Positions 18,219 to 29,130 of a DNA stretch of 64,000 bases are shown piece after piece. A program made the position numbers and the translations under genes. The notes under the pieces were generated by a model, which worked only from the letters and a program-made list of their open reading frames with translations, had not been told where the DNA came from and made no database searches. Origin of the DNA: Stenotrophomonas sp. BIO128-Bstrain (GTDB taxonomy: Bacteria > Pseudomonadota > Gammaproteobacteria > Xanthomonadales > Xanthomonadaceae); contig NZ_CP124620.1 in assembly GCF_030128875.1 (NCBI RefSeq), forward strand, positions 2,976,001-3,040,000. Direction: 5' to 3'. The first letter of the stretch is position 1, and the number at the start of each line of letters is the position of its first letter.

Positions 18219-19310
18219 TTAGTTCTGGACGTTCAGCTCGGTACGACGGTTCTTGGCGCGACCTTCCGGGTTATCCGAACCATCCGGGTTGGTGTTCGGC
18301 GCAATCGGGCGGCTCTCGCCGTAACCGATCGGACCGACCAGACGCGAAGCGTCAACGCCGTTCTGGGTCAGGTAGTTGTACACCGAGGTAGCACGACGCT
18401 CGGACAGCTTCTGGTTGTAAGCGTCGGTACCCTTGGAATCGGTGTGACCGGCCACTTCAACGCGCAGATCCGGGTAACGCTTCAGGATTTCCGAAGCTTC
18501 GCTCAGGATCGCAACCGCGTCCGGACGCAGGTTCGACTTGTCGAAGTCGAAGTTCACGCCCTTCAGATCGATCGACACCGGGACCGGGCAACCGTCCGGA
18601 CCGATGGTCTGGCCAGGCTGCGAGTTCGGGCACTTGTCGTCGCAGTTGTTGACGCCGTCACCGTCGTCATCCAGGTCGGCGCAGCTCGGGGCAACCGGAG
18701 CCGGAGCCGGCACGGCAGCAACCGGGGCCGGGCCCAGCGGGATCACGACGCCGACCGAAGCCAGCACGTCGCCGAACCAGTCTTCGCTCGGAGCAGCAAC
18801 GCTCTGGTCGTCGAAGTCAGCGCGGTAGGCCACTTCGGCACGCACGGCGACGCGCTTTTCGAAGGTGGTCTGCAGACCGACGCCGAGCTTGGCGGCGAAG
18901 TTGCCGTCCTTGCGCTCACGCGGACCGTTGGTGTTCAGCGCTGCGTACTCTTCTTCCGACTTCTGGTAGCCCAGACCGAACAGCAGGTACGGGTTCCAGC
19001 CGCGGCCTTCCTGGATGAAGTGGCGACGCAGGTCGAGCGACGCGCCGTACTGGCTCCAGTTCAGATCCTGGTTGGCATCGAAGTTCGGGTTCTGGTAGTT
19101 CAGCTCGCCGTCCAGCGACCAGTTGGGGCTGATGAACTTACCGAGGCCCAGGGTAACGAACGGAGCGTCGTTGGTCAGACGGTCGCTATCCTGGAAGTTG
19201 AAGCCGGCCGAACCGGTCAGGTACCAGCGGTCGTCAAAATCCTGCGCCGATGCAGCCTGGGCGAAAGCCAGACCGCCCAGCAGCGCGGCAGTAAGGATCT
19301 TCTTGTTCAT
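18219..19310 (-). CDS. OmpA family outer-membrane protein
   Basis: 363 residues. Signal peptide MNKKILTAALLGGLAFAQAASA, an N-terminal eight-stranded barrel region (about 25-190), a Pro/Ala hinge, a thrombospondin-3-like calcium motif with D/N-rich DLDDDGDGVNNCDDKCPNSQ, and a C-terminal OmpA peptidoglycan-binding domain (about 245-360) with VEVAGHTDSKGTDAYNQKLS and the arginine-rich SERRA motif. It tethers the outer membrane to peptidoglycan and is normally very abundant, which fits its strong terminator and long upstream region. Confidence 0.94.
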   Translation of the reverse strand: MNKKILTAALLGGLAFAQAASAQDFDDRWYLTGSAGFNFQDSDRLTNDAPFVTLGLGKFISPNWSLDGELNYQNPNFDANQDLNWSQYGASLDLRRHFIQEGRGWNPYLLFGLGYQKSEEEYAALNTNGPRERKDGNFAAKLGVGLQTTFEKRVAVRAEVAYRADFDDQSVAAPSEDWFGDVLASVGVVIPLGPAPVAAVPAPAPVAPSCADLDDDGDGVNNCDDKCPNSQPGQTIGPDGCPVPVSIDLKGVNFDFDKSNLRPDAVAILSEASEILKRYPDLRVEVAGHTDSKGTDAYNQKLSERRATSVYNYLTQNGVDASRLVGPIGYGESRPIAPNTNPDGSDNPEGRAKNRRTELNVQN

Positions 19311-19682
19311 TGAGTACAGCTCCTATTTCGGGGGTATGAAACCGGTAGAGGCATGGGCCAGCACTACTGCGTCGTTTTCAGACTGCCGATTCAGCACGCC
19401 ACCGCCGCGAACATTATGCTCAGGCGAGTGAAGGTGATGTTAACAGTCACGTAACATGTGAAGACGACCGCCAGACCTCTACCGGGTCCAGCTGGTGGCA
19501 CCCTATACAGGTTGATGAAATTCCGCAAGACCCAGCAATGACAAGGGTTTTGCCTAATTCAGGCGACGTCGCGACACATTTTTCACGTTAGGGTTCAAAT
19601 CGCGATGGCGCCTTGATTCAGCGCAAAAACAGGGACGGCGTGATCCGTATGATGGGGAGGATTCCCCCGTTCCGGAGCCGAC
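19311..19682. promoter_or_regulatory. Divergent upstream region of ompA and an MDR gene
   Basis: 372 bases without a gene. On the minus strand TTAACA (near 19440) and CATAAT (near 19413) are separated by about 19 bases and could be the ompA promoter, but spacing is not ideal. The stretch 19430-19580 is clearly lower in GC than its surroundings, as expected of promoter DNA. No operator or RNA was recognised. Confidence 0.35.
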
Positions 19683-20708
19683 ATGAAAGCCGTGGGATTG
19701 ACCCAGTATCTGCCGATTGAAGACCCCGCCGCGCTGCAGGACGTGAATGTTGCGCCCCCCGGCGCGCCAGAGGGGCGCGACCTGCTGGTGCGGGTACACG
19801 CTGTTTCCGTCAATCCCGTGGATACCAAACAGCGCGCGCCGCGCGCGCAGCACGAACACCCGCCGCGGATCCTGGGCTACGACGCGGCCGGTGTCGTGGA
19901 AGCCGTCGGCCCGGAAGTCAGCGCTTTCGCGCCCGGCGATGAGGTGTATTACGCAGGCGATGTCACCCGCCCCGGTTGCAATGCGCAGTACCAGTGGGTG
20001 GATGAGCGCCTGGTCGGGCGCAAACCCACCACGCTGGATTTCGCCGAGGCCGCGGCGTTGCCATTGACCACGCTGACCGCCTGGGAGCTGCTGTTCCAGC
20101 GCATGCCGCTGCAGTTCGAAGATCGCCGCCATCGCGGCCAGCATCTGTTGATCATCGGCGGTGCCGGCGGCGTCGGTTCGATCGCGATCCAGCTCGCGCG
20201 CCATGCAGGCTTCACCGTGATCGCCACCGCGTCGCGCGAGCAGAGCCGTGCGTGGTGCCTGCAGATGGGCGCCGACCACGTGATCGATCATCGCCAGCCA
20301 TTGGCGGCGCAGCTGCAGGCGCTGGGGATCACGCAGGTGCAGGTCGCGCTGAACCTGGCCGACACCGACCACTACTGGGACGCGCTGGGCGAACTGCTGG
20401 CCCCGCAGGGGCATGTGGGGCTGATCGTCGAACCCCGTGGACCCCTGCGGATCGGCGATCCCTACAAAGCCAAGTGCATTGGCATCCACTGGGAATTCAT
20501 GTTCGCGCGCTCGCGCTTCCAGACCGCCGACATGATCGAGCAGCACTGCATCCTGGGCCGCGCCGCCAGCCTGATCGACGCCGGTGAGCTGCGCACCACC
20601 GCGCACACGCACCTGGGTACGATCAATGCGGCGAACCTGCGCGAGGCGCACCGGCGGCTGGAAGGCGGCGGGGTGATCGGCAAGCTGGTGCTGTCGGGCT
20701 GGGCGTAA
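19683..20708 (+). CDS. Zinc-type alcohol dehydrogenase / quinone oxidoreductase-like MDR protein
   Basis: 341 residues. The opening MKAVGLTQYLPIEDP, GYDAAGVVEAVG and the cofactor motif GGAGGVGSIAIQLARHAG place it in the medium-chain dehydrogenase/reductase superfamily, in the group named zinc-binding alcohol dehydrogenase family protein (TIGR02817-like). The canonical catalytic zinc ligands are not evident, so an NADPH-dependent quinone or enone reductase is more likely than a true alcohol dehydrogenase. It appears monocistronic. Confidence 0.85.
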   Translation: MKAVGLTQYLPIEDPAALQDVNVAPPGAPEGRDLLVRVHAVSVNPVDTKQRAPRAQHEHPPRILGYDAAGVVEAVGPEVSAFAPGDEVYYAGDVTRPGCNAQYQWVDERLVGRKPTTLDFAEAAALPLTTLTAWELLFQRMPLQFEDRRHRGQHLLIIGGAGGVGSIAIQLARHAGFTVIATASREQSRAWCLQMGADHVIDHRQPLAAQLQALGITQVQVALNLADTDHYWDALGELLAPQGHVGLIVEPRGPLRIGDPYKAKCIGIHWEFMFARSRFQTADMIEQHCILGRAASLIDAGELRTTAHTHLGTINAANLREAHRRLEGGGVIGKLVLSGWA

Positions 20709-20806
20709 CCGGCGCGGCAACGTGTCAGCGCACATTCGCGGTCATCTGTATCTGTCGGCGCGGCCCGGCGCCGCCTACAGTCAGTGGCCCTTCCGGTGAC
20801 ATCGCC

Positions 20807-21418
20807 ATGCCCACTTCCCTGCCCCTGCGCCTGCTGCAACTCCTGCTGGGTCTGTTCCTGTATGGCTTCGGCGCGGCGGTGATGATCCGCGCCGCGATCG
20901 GCGTGGCGCCCTGGGATGTGCTTTCGCAGGGCATCGCGCTGCAGACACCGCTCTCCTTCGGCGTGGCCACCAATGTGATCGGCGCGCTGGTGCTGCTGCT
21001 GTGGTGGCCGATCCGGCAGAAGCCGGGCCTGGGCACCGTGCTCAACGTGCTGCTGATCGGCCCCAGCGCGCAGTTCGGGCTGTGGCTGCTGCCGGAGGTG
21101 CACGGCCTGGCCTGGCAGATCCCCATGTTCCTGTGTGGCCTGCTGCTGGTCGCGCTGGCCACCGGCCTGTACATCGGCGCGCGCTTCGGCCCCGGCCCGC
21201 GCGATGGCCTGATGACCGGCCTGCACGCCCGCACCGGCTGGCCGATCTGGATCGTGCGCAGCGCGATCGAAGGCACCGTGCTGCTGATCGGCTGGTGGCT
21301 GGGCGGCAATGTCGGTGTCGGCACCCTCGCCTTCGCCCTGCTGATCGGCCCGCTGTGCGGCATCACGCTGCCGCTGTTCGGCATCCGCAAGCCCGCCCCG
21401 GCAACCGTCACCCCATAA
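20807..21418 (+). CDS. YczE/YitT-like membrane protein
   Basis: 203 residues, mostly hydrophobic with five or six predicted membrane spans. LYGFGAAVMIRAAIGVAPWD and GARFGPGPRDGLMTGLHART are characteristic of the YczE/YyaS/YitT family of integral membrane proteins, which has no agreed function. The start has an atypical upstream region without a clear Shine-Dalgarno sequence. Confidence 0.8.
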   Translation: MPTSLPLRLLQLLLGLFLYGFGAAVMIRAAIGVAPWDVLSQGIALQTPLSFGVATNVIGALVLLLWWPIRQKPGLGTVLNVLLIGPSAQFGLWLLPEVHGLAWQIPMFLCGLLLVALATGLYIGARFGPGPRDGLMTGLHARTGWPIWIVRSAIEGTVLLIGWWLGGNVGVGTLAFALLIGPLCGITLPLFGIRKPAPATVTP

Positions 21419-23557
<2,139 letters not shown>

Positions 23558-23870
23558 GCCGGGATTGGATCAGGGTCTGATGCCGGTCCGAGCGGACCTG
23601 AATACGGGGCTGAACCGCCGATTCAGCCCCACCTCCCAACCTGAATGTCAAGCTTTCGGGTTCAGGATGTATTGGGAAATCCCCCCCTATCGTGCGCCAA
23701 CTTTCCCGCTCACCACCCAGTTCGAGTGAGCGCGCGGACCCCACGTCTGTTCGGGTCCGCCCCCGGGCGGCCCCGATGGCCGCCTCCCCATGACGCCAAG
23801 TCGTATCCCACGCCCCGTCCGCACGATCGGATGGACAGCCAGGTGCGGCCCACACGGAGCAAGGAGATTT
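23558..23870. other. Intergenic region with two hairpins
   Basis: 313 bases without a supported gene. A 9-bp perfect stem, GGGGCTGAA (23606-23614) and TTCAGCCCC (23622-23630), follows fadH and may terminate it, although no T tract follows. A second inverted repeat, GCGGACCC (near 23734) and GGGTCCGC (near 23755), lies upstream of the SleB-like gene. Short segments are AT-rich and probably contain that gene's promoter. Confidence 0.45.
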
Positions 23871-24329
23871 ATGAAACTGGCCTGGATTCTCTGGCTGTCA
23901 CAGTTGTTGCCGCAGCCTGCCGCCGATTCGTTGTGCCTGAGCACGACCGTCTACCTCGAAGCGCGTGACCAGACCCTGCGCGGCCAGCAAGCCGTTGCCG
24001 AGGTGGCCCTGCGCCGGCTGGACAGCGGTCTGTGGGGCGACTCGATGTGCCAGGTGGTGACCGCGCGCAAGCAGTTCGCCCCGACCATCGTCGCGCCCGG
24101 CACCCAGCTCGGCAACGCCGATGCCTGGCAGGAAGCGATGACCGTGGCCTTCGATGCCGAGCGCAACTGGGCCCTGCCCGCCGGTGAGCGCAAGGAGATC
24201 GTGCCCGGCGCGAGCCACTTCGCCGCCATGGCGATCGCCAACCCGAGCTGGCGCAACGCCTACCAGGTGGCCACCATCGGCGACCACACGTTCTACCGCG
24301 TGCAGAAACTCAAGCCGCGCGCGTCGTAA
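23871..24329 (+). CDS. SleB/CwlJ-like cell wall hydrolase
   Basis: 152 residues with a very strong ribosome binding site, AAGGAG, 6 bases before the ATG. The N-terminal MKLAWILWLSQLLPQPAADS looks like a signal peptide. LSTTVYLEARDQTLRGQQAV contains the conserved Glu-Ala-Arg of the Hydrolase_2 (SleB/CwlJ) domain, and SHFAAMAIANPSWRNAY follows as in that family. In Bacillus these are spore-cortex hydrolases; in this non-sporulating lineage a peptidoglycan hydrolase acting in the periplasm is the likeliest role. Confidence 0.82.
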   Translation: MKLAWILWLSQLLPQPAADSLCLSTTVYLEARDQTLRGQQAVAEVALRRLDSGLWGDSMCQVVTARKQFAPTIVAPGTQLGNADAWQEAMTVAFDAERNWALPAGERKEIVPGASHFAAMAIANPSWRNAYQVATIGDHTFYRVQKLKPRAS

Positions 24330-24418
24330 CGATCTGTTACGGCCATACCGTTGAGGATGAAGGGCCAGCTCTGGAATAGTGGGCGGCTCACCTTCCACCG
24401 ATCCGCAACGGAGTTCCC

Positions 24419-25030
24419 ATGAAGCTGTACAGCAAGCCCGGAGCCTGCTCCACCGCCGACCACATCGCCCTGCAGTGGACCGGCCAGCCGTTCGAGGTGG
24501 AACTGCTCGACAAGGACACCCTGAAGGCACCGCCGTTCCTGGCCATCAATCCGGCCGGTTCGGTCCCGGTGGTGGTCGATGGCGATTTCGTGCTGACCCA
24601 GAACGCGGCAATCATGGGCTATATCGCCGATACCCACCCGCAGGCCGGCCTGACCGGCGATGGCAGCCCCAAGCAGCGCGCCGAAGCCACCCGCTGGCTG
24701 TCCTTCGTCAACTCCGACCTGCACCCGGCGTTCAAGCCGCTGTTCGCGCCGGGCGCCTTCATCGAAGACGACACCCAGTACGACGCGCTCCGCGCCGCCG
24801 CCCGCAAGCGCCTGCGTGGCCTGTTCGAGCGCGCCGATGCGCAGCTGGCCGATCGCCCCTGGCTGGCCGGGTTCCGCAGCTTCGCCGACCCCTACTTCTA
24901 CATCACCCTGCGCTGGGCTGCGGGCGCAAAGATCGACCTGAGCGGCCTGGACAACCTCGCCGCCTTCAACCAACGCATGGAGGCTGATACCGGCGTGCAG
25001 GCGGTGCTGAAGGCCGAAGGCCTCCTGTAG
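24419..25030 (+). CDS. Glutathione S-transferase family protein
   Basis: 203 residues. MKLYSKPGACSTADHIALQW is the thioredoxin-like N-domain start of beta-class bacterial GSTs, with Ser/Cys near position 10-11 and the cis-Pro region INPAGSVPVVVDG, then an all-helical C-domain from about residue 85. Substrate is unknown. Its TAG stop (25028-25030) is formed by the GTAG end of a SMAG repeat. Confidence 0.88.
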   Translation: MKLYSKPGACSTADHIALQWTGQPFEVELLDKDTLKAPPFLAINPAGSVPVVVDGDFVLTQNAAIMGYIADTHPQAGLTGDGSPKQRAEATRWLSFVNSDLHPAFKPLFAPGAFIEDDTQYDALRAAARKRLRGLFERADAQLADRPWLAGFRSFADPYFYITLRWAAGAKIDLSGLDNLAAFNQRMEADTGVQAVLKAEGLL

Positions 25031-25052
25031 AGCCACCCCATGGGTGGCTGCA
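25027..25052. repeat. SMAG-type repeat supplying the GST stop codon
   Basis: GTAG at 25027-25030 followed by the palindrome AGCCACCC-CAT-GGGTGGCT. The TAG inside GTAG is the stop codon of the glutathione S-transferase gene. Confidence 0.8.
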
Positions 25053-25089
25053 GGCGGTCCGGCCAGAACAGACGCGTCCGGCCGGACAA

Positions 25090-25114
25090 GGAGCCACGCA
25101 TGGCGTGGCTCTAC
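25090..25114. repeat. SMAG-type repeat supplying the SUFU-gene stop codon
   Basis: Palindrome AGCCACGC-AT-GGCGTGGCT followed by CTAC, the complement of GTAG, at 25111-25114. On the minus strand its TAG is the stop codon of the SUFU-domain gene. It faces the repeat at 25027-25052, giving an inverted pair between two convergent genes. Confidence 0.8.
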
Positions 25115-26175
25115 CCGATCGTACGTACCACAGTGCCCTCGGCATCGCGCAGTTCGCTCGGCTCCACCACTACCTGCAGCGCCGGCCAGCCCGGGATCGC
25201 ATAGGTCCCGCGGCGTGGCATGACCGTGGCAACCAGCGCCTGCACCGTGGCCGGGGCCAACTGGCAGTCCAGCGCATCGGCGTCGACCACCAGCGCATTG
25301 ACCGCCGCTGGCGACAGCGTGATCTGCCGGTCATTGCCGACCAGCGTCAACGGCTGCCCGAACAGCAACCGCGCTGGCAGCAGCGCGAGCAGCGATTCCA
25401 CCTGGCGCGCGCCCAGCGTCAGGGTCAACTGCTGCCCAGCGCCCTCGCCCTGCACCGACCAGGCCAGCTTTTCCAGGAACAGATAGGCCGTCTGCGAGCC
25501 CTCGCGTGCCGCCCCCTCTGCCACGGCGGCAGCCAGTGCCGGGTCGCCCAGCAGCGAGCCACGCGCGATGTCGGTGATCCACAGCGGCATCCTGGGCAGC
25601 AGCGTCTCGAGCACGCCGGTGGTCGACCAGCGCTTCACCGCCTCCATCTCGTCATCGGTCAGCCCGATCACCTGCAGGAACTCCAGCGAACCGTTGGGCG
25701 TCTCGCGCGGGGGCAGCTGCGGGTCGCGCATGAAGGCGACGTGCCGCAGCAGCGTATCGGTATCGGCGGCGATCGGCCCGCCCGCGTTGAGGTAGTGGCC
25801 CTGCTGGAACACCTTGCCGTTGGCGAACACGTAGCGCGCCAGGTTCTGCAGGAAGTTCATCGCCCACGCTGGTGGCTCGCTGCCCGCTTCGGCGGCCACC
25901 CGGAAGCTCAGCTCGAACCCGTAGCCACTGGTGGCCGGATCATCGCTCTCTTTTTCATACAGTTCGGAGAAGCCGTAGCTGACGAAGTGCCAGTGCGGCA
26001 GCGGCGCATCGTTCCAGTACGCGCTGATGCCGTCCAACGGGTCCTCACCGCCCAGCAGCGAGCGCAGCACCGGGCCGTAATGCTGCGGCGCCTGCGTGGG
26101 ATACACCGCCTTCAACGCCGCATCGATGGCATCCCACCCGGGTGCGCCGTCGTCCTCGATCTCATCCACCATCAC
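25111..26175 (-). CDS. Suppressor-of-fused (SUFU) domain protein
   Basis: 354 residues (an in-frame ATG one codon later is equally possible). PLPHWHFVSYGFSELYEKES, followed by SGYGFELSFRV, matches the conserved SUFU domain, roughly residues 30-200; the second half is less conserved. In animals SUFU is a Hedgehog-pathway adaptor; bacterial members are of unknown function, often thought to be immunity or adaptor proteins. No toxin gene is adjacent. The unknown gene at 26245-26739 lies 69 bases upstream on the same strand. Confidence 0.82.
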   Translation of the reverse strand: MMVDEIEDDGAPGWDAIDAALKAVYPTQAPQHYGPVLRSLLGGEDPLDGISAYWNDAPLPHWHFVSYGFSELYEKESDDPATSGYGFELSFRVAAEAGSEPPAWAMNFLQNLARYVFANGKVFQQGHYLNAGGPIAADTDTLLRHVAFMRDPQLPPRETPNGSLEFLQVIGLTDDEMEAVKRWSTTGVLETLLPRMPLWITDIARGSLLGDPALAAAVAEGAAREGSQTAYLFLEKLAWSVQGEGAGQQLTLTLGARQVESLLALLPARLLFGQPLTLVGNDRQITLSPAAVNALVVDADALDCQLAPATVQALVATVMPRRGTYAIPGWPALQVVVEPSELRDAEGTVVRTIG

Positions 26176-26244
26176 CGCTCTCCAGCCACAGAATCAGCGC
26201 GCATTCTAAACACCGCGCTGGCTGACTGCCGTGGAGGCCTCGGC

Positions 26245-26739
26245 TCAGGCGACCACGGGATCGGCCTGCACCAGCGCGCGCGTTTCGTCGAGCCAACGGT
26301 TGGCCAACGCCGGGCTTTTCGCCTTGCTGATCGCGGCGGCCATGTCCGGCCACAGCTTCTCGAGGCTGCCGGCATCGGTACAGCGCTCCACTTTCAACTG
26401 CATGAAATAGCCCTTCAGACCGAGATGCCTGCGCACCGATTCGCTCATCCAGTCGTACAGTCGCCTGTACAGGTCCGGATCCTGCTCGCGTCCGGCGGTC
26501 AGGGCCGCAGCAACAACCGGCGCGACACTGCCGCCGACGATCTCGATCAGGCCCTGCGCGGACAACTGCGCGAGCGCGTCCTCCGGTGCACGCAGGCCCG
26601 GCAACAGAGCGGTCAGCGCAGTGTCATCGCGCTGACCATCCACCATCAGCAGAATGGAGCGCAGCGACGGCGGCAGGCGCCGTGCACGGTCCTCGATTTC
26701 CTGACGGCCAGCGGCCGTCTTGGCATGGATATACGCCAT
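26245..26739 (-). CDS. Unknown 164-residue protein
   Basis: I do not recognise a characterised family. The first 75 residues (RQEIEDRARRLPPSLRSILL, MVDGQRDDTALTALLPG, LAQLSAQGLIEIVGG) look like a small winged-helix-type domain seen in regulatory or two-component-associated proteins. The second half is helical (LYDWMSESVRRHLGLKGYFM). It has no signal peptide, no membrane span and a single cysteine. Coding is supported by codon use and a start just after an AT-richer patch. Confidence 0.6.
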   Translation of the reverse strand: MAYIHAKTAAGRQEIEDRARRLPPSLRSILLMVDGQRDDTALTALLPGLRAPEDALAQLSAQGLIEIVGGSVAPVVAAALTAGREQDPDLYRRLYDWMSESVRRHLGLKGYFMQLKVERCTDAGSLEKLWPDMAAAISKAKSPALANRWLDETRALVQADPVVA

Positions 26740-27044
26740 GTGTTCCCCCTCACGTGGTGCATCACCGCGCGTGGCACCCGGCCATTCGCCGATGCGTACG
26801 CGCCCCCTTGCGATCTTCCAGGCCGATGCGCATCACGGGCCGCGCGTGGCGCGCCGTGTCCCCAGCGCGCGGCGTCGGGCCGGTGAGGCCTGCAACGATC
26901 GCCTGCGCAGCTTACCGGAGCGCTCCGCTTGCCGGTAATGCGCTGCAGCATGGTCCTGGGCGGTGGCACGGCAGGCGTTGAAGGCCCGCCCTCGGGGGAA
27001 GGCGGACCGTGGGGACGCGTGGGGCACGCCAGGACGACGGCCGG
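26740..27044. other. Intergenic region, nothing recognised
   Basis: 305 bases between the unknown gene and the end of prpE. No hairpin with a T tract, repeat or RNA gene was found; the upstream sequence of the unknown gene is included. Confidence 0.4.
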
Positions 27045-28922
27045 TCAGTTGCCCAGCGCGCGCCGGATCTCGTCCAGGGCCGCCGGGTCGTCCAGGGTCG
27101 ACAGATCGCCCGGGTCACGTTCCTCGGCCAGTGCCTGCAGCGAGCGCCGCAGCAGCTTGCCCGAGCGCGTCTTGGGCAGCGCGTTGACGATATGGATGTG
27201 CGCCGGCCGTGCGACCGCGCCCAGCGTGCCACTCACCCGCTGCATCATCTCGGCCACCACGGCACTGCCGTCGCCTTGAAGGGCCTGCTTGAGGGTGACG
27301 AACACCAGCGGTACCTGGCCCTTGAGTTCGTCCTTGACCCCGATCACGGCAGCCTCGGCCACCAGCGGATGCCCGGCGATGCACTCTTCGATCTCACGCG
27401 TGCCCAGCCGGTGGCCGGCCACGTTGATGACGTCGTCGGTGCGGCCAAGAATGAAGGTGTAGCCATCCTCGTCCTGGATCGCCCAGTCGAGCGAGCTGTA
27501 GAGCAGTTCCTTGAAGTGGCTGAAATAGCTCTGGATGAAGCGCGCATCGTCCTTCCACACGGTGGTCATGCAGCCCGGCGGCAGGGGCGGAATCATCACC
27601 AGCACGCCCTTCTGCCCCGGTGCGACGGTGTCACCGGTGTTCTCGTCGATGACCTTCATGCGGTAGCCGAGATTCGGGAAACCAGGCGAACCGAAGCGGA
27701 CCGGCTTCATGTCCACGCCCGGAAGCAGGGTCAACGCAGGCCAGCCGGTTTCGGTCTGCCAGTAGTTGTCGATGATCGGCTTGCCGAGTGCGTCGTTGAT
27801 CCAGTGCGCGGTGGGTTCATCGAGCGGTTCACCGGCAAGGAAGACGTACTTCAGCGAGGCCAGATCGTGGCGGCGGATGAAGTCCGCATCGTGCTTCTTG
27901 AGCACGCGGATCGCCGTGGGCGAGGAGAACAGCGTGCGCACGCCGTACTGTTCGCACAGCGCCCACCAGATGCCCGGATCGGGACTGGTCGGCAGCCCTT
28001 CGTACAGCAGCGAGGTGCAACCGCCGATCAGCGGGCCGTACACGTTGTAGGAGTGCCCGACCGCCCAGCCCACATCCGAGGTGGAGAACATCACCTGGCC
28101 GGGCTTGCAATCGAACACGGTCTCCATCGACTGCGCCATCGCCACCGCGTAGCCGCCGACGTCGCGCTGCACGCCCTTGGGCTTGCCCGTGGTGCCGGAG
28201 GTATACAGCAGATAGCTCGGCTCGCTGGATTCCAGCCACACCACCGGCACATCCTGGTCGCCCACCTCGGCGCGCAACGTGGCGTAGTCCACGTCGCGGC
28301 CGGGCACCTTCGGCTCGGCCGGGTCCAGCCCGCGCGAGACGATCAGCACGTGCGGCGGCGGCGAAGCGGCTTCGGCGCAGGCGGCATCGACCATCGCCTT
28401 GTAGGGAATCACTTTGCCACCGCGCTTGCCGGCATCGGCGGCGATCAGCAGCTTGGGTTCGGCGTCGTCGATGCGCAGTGCCAGGTTGTGCGCGGCGAAG
28501 CCACCGAACACCACCGAGTGGATGGCACCGATGCGCGCGCAGGCCAGCATCGCGAAGACTGCCTCGGCCATGTTCGGCATGTAGATCACCACGCGATCGC
28601 CGCGCTGCACGTCCAGCCGCAGCAGCACGGCGGCGAAGGCATTTACTTCGCGGTGCAGCTCGCGGTAGGTGATCTCGCGGGTGACGCCGGTTTCACTGGA
28701 GACCGCGACCAGCGCGAGCTGGTCGGGGCGATCGACCAGATGGCGGTCCACCGCGTTGTAGCAGAGGTTGGTTTCCCCGCCCACGAACCAGCGCCGGAAC
28801 GGCGGGTTGCTGTAATCGAGGATCTGCTGCGGCGGCGTGTGCCAGTAGATGCGCTGGGCCTCTTCGTCCCAGAACGCCTCGGGTTCATCGACCGAACGTC
28901 GATAGACATCTTCGTAACGCAT
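27045..28922 (-). CDS. prpE: Propionyl-CoA synthetase PrpE
   Basis: 625 residues from MRYEDVYRRSVDEPEAFWDE, matching E. coli PrpE (628); the in-frame upstream ATG at 28958 is rejected on homology. ANL-superfamily motifs are present: YTSGTTGKPKGVQRD for ATP binding, NYWQTETGWP, and near the C-terminus TRSGKLLRRSL with the catalytic lysine. It activates propionate (and acetate less well) to the acyl-CoA. Other prp genes are not adjacent. It is the last recognisable chromosomal gene before the integrated element. Confidence 0.92.
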   Translation of the reverse strand: MRYEDVYRRSVDEPEAFWDEEAQRIYWHTPPQQILDYSNPPFRRWFVGGETNLCYNAVDRHLVDRPDQLALVAVSSETGVTREITYRELHREVNAFAAVLLRLDVQRGDRVVIYMPNMAEAVFAMLACARIGAIHSVVFGGFAAHNLALRIDDAEPKLLIAADAGKRGGKVIPYKAMVDAACAEAASPPPHVLIVSRGLDPAEPKVPGRDVDYATLRAEVGDQDVPVVWLESSEPSYLLYTSGTTGKPKGVQRDVGGYAVAMAQSMETVFDCKPGQVMFSTSDVGWAVGHSYNVYGPLIGGCTSLLYEGLPTSPDPGIWWALCEQYGVRTLFSSPTAIRVLKKHDADFIRRHDLASLKYVFLAGEPLDEPTAHWINDALGKPIIDNYWQTETGWPALTLLPGVDMKPVRFGSPGFPNLGYRMKVIDENTGDTVAPGQKGVLVMIPPLPPGCMTTVWKDDARFIQSYFSHFKELLYSSLDWAIQDEDGYTFILGRTDDVINVAGHRLGTREIEECIAGHPLVAEAAVIGVKDELKGQVPLVFVTLKQALQGDGSAVVAEMMQRVSGTLGAVARPAHIHIVNALPKTRSGKLLRRSLQALAEERDPGDLSTLDDPAALDEIRRALGN

Positions 28923-29006
28923 GACAGCCCTCCCAGACAAAGTCATGTGATCGAGCATAGTCCGATGGTGAAGCGCGGGCCGTCCGACCTTGGTCGTAGG
29001 GCCGAT

Positions 29007-29130
29007 CGGTGGGTCGGGCGCTGGGCCCCCATACCCTTTCCGGCGAATGTCCCCCGGCGTCGGCCTGCGGCCGCCCCCTCCTCCTTTATTTCGCCTACAA
29101 GGGTATGGGGGCCCAGCGCCCGACCCACCG
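29007..29130. repeat. Long perfect inverted repeat (2 x 32 bp)
   Basis: The arm at 29007-29038 (CGGTGGGTCGGGCGCTGGGC and 12 more) is the exact reverse complement of 29099-29130, with a 60-base spacer. It could fold into a very stable hairpin. It lies between prpE and the ICE module and carries no T tract. A large chromosomal REP-like element or part of the integration target are both possible. Confidence 0.85.
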
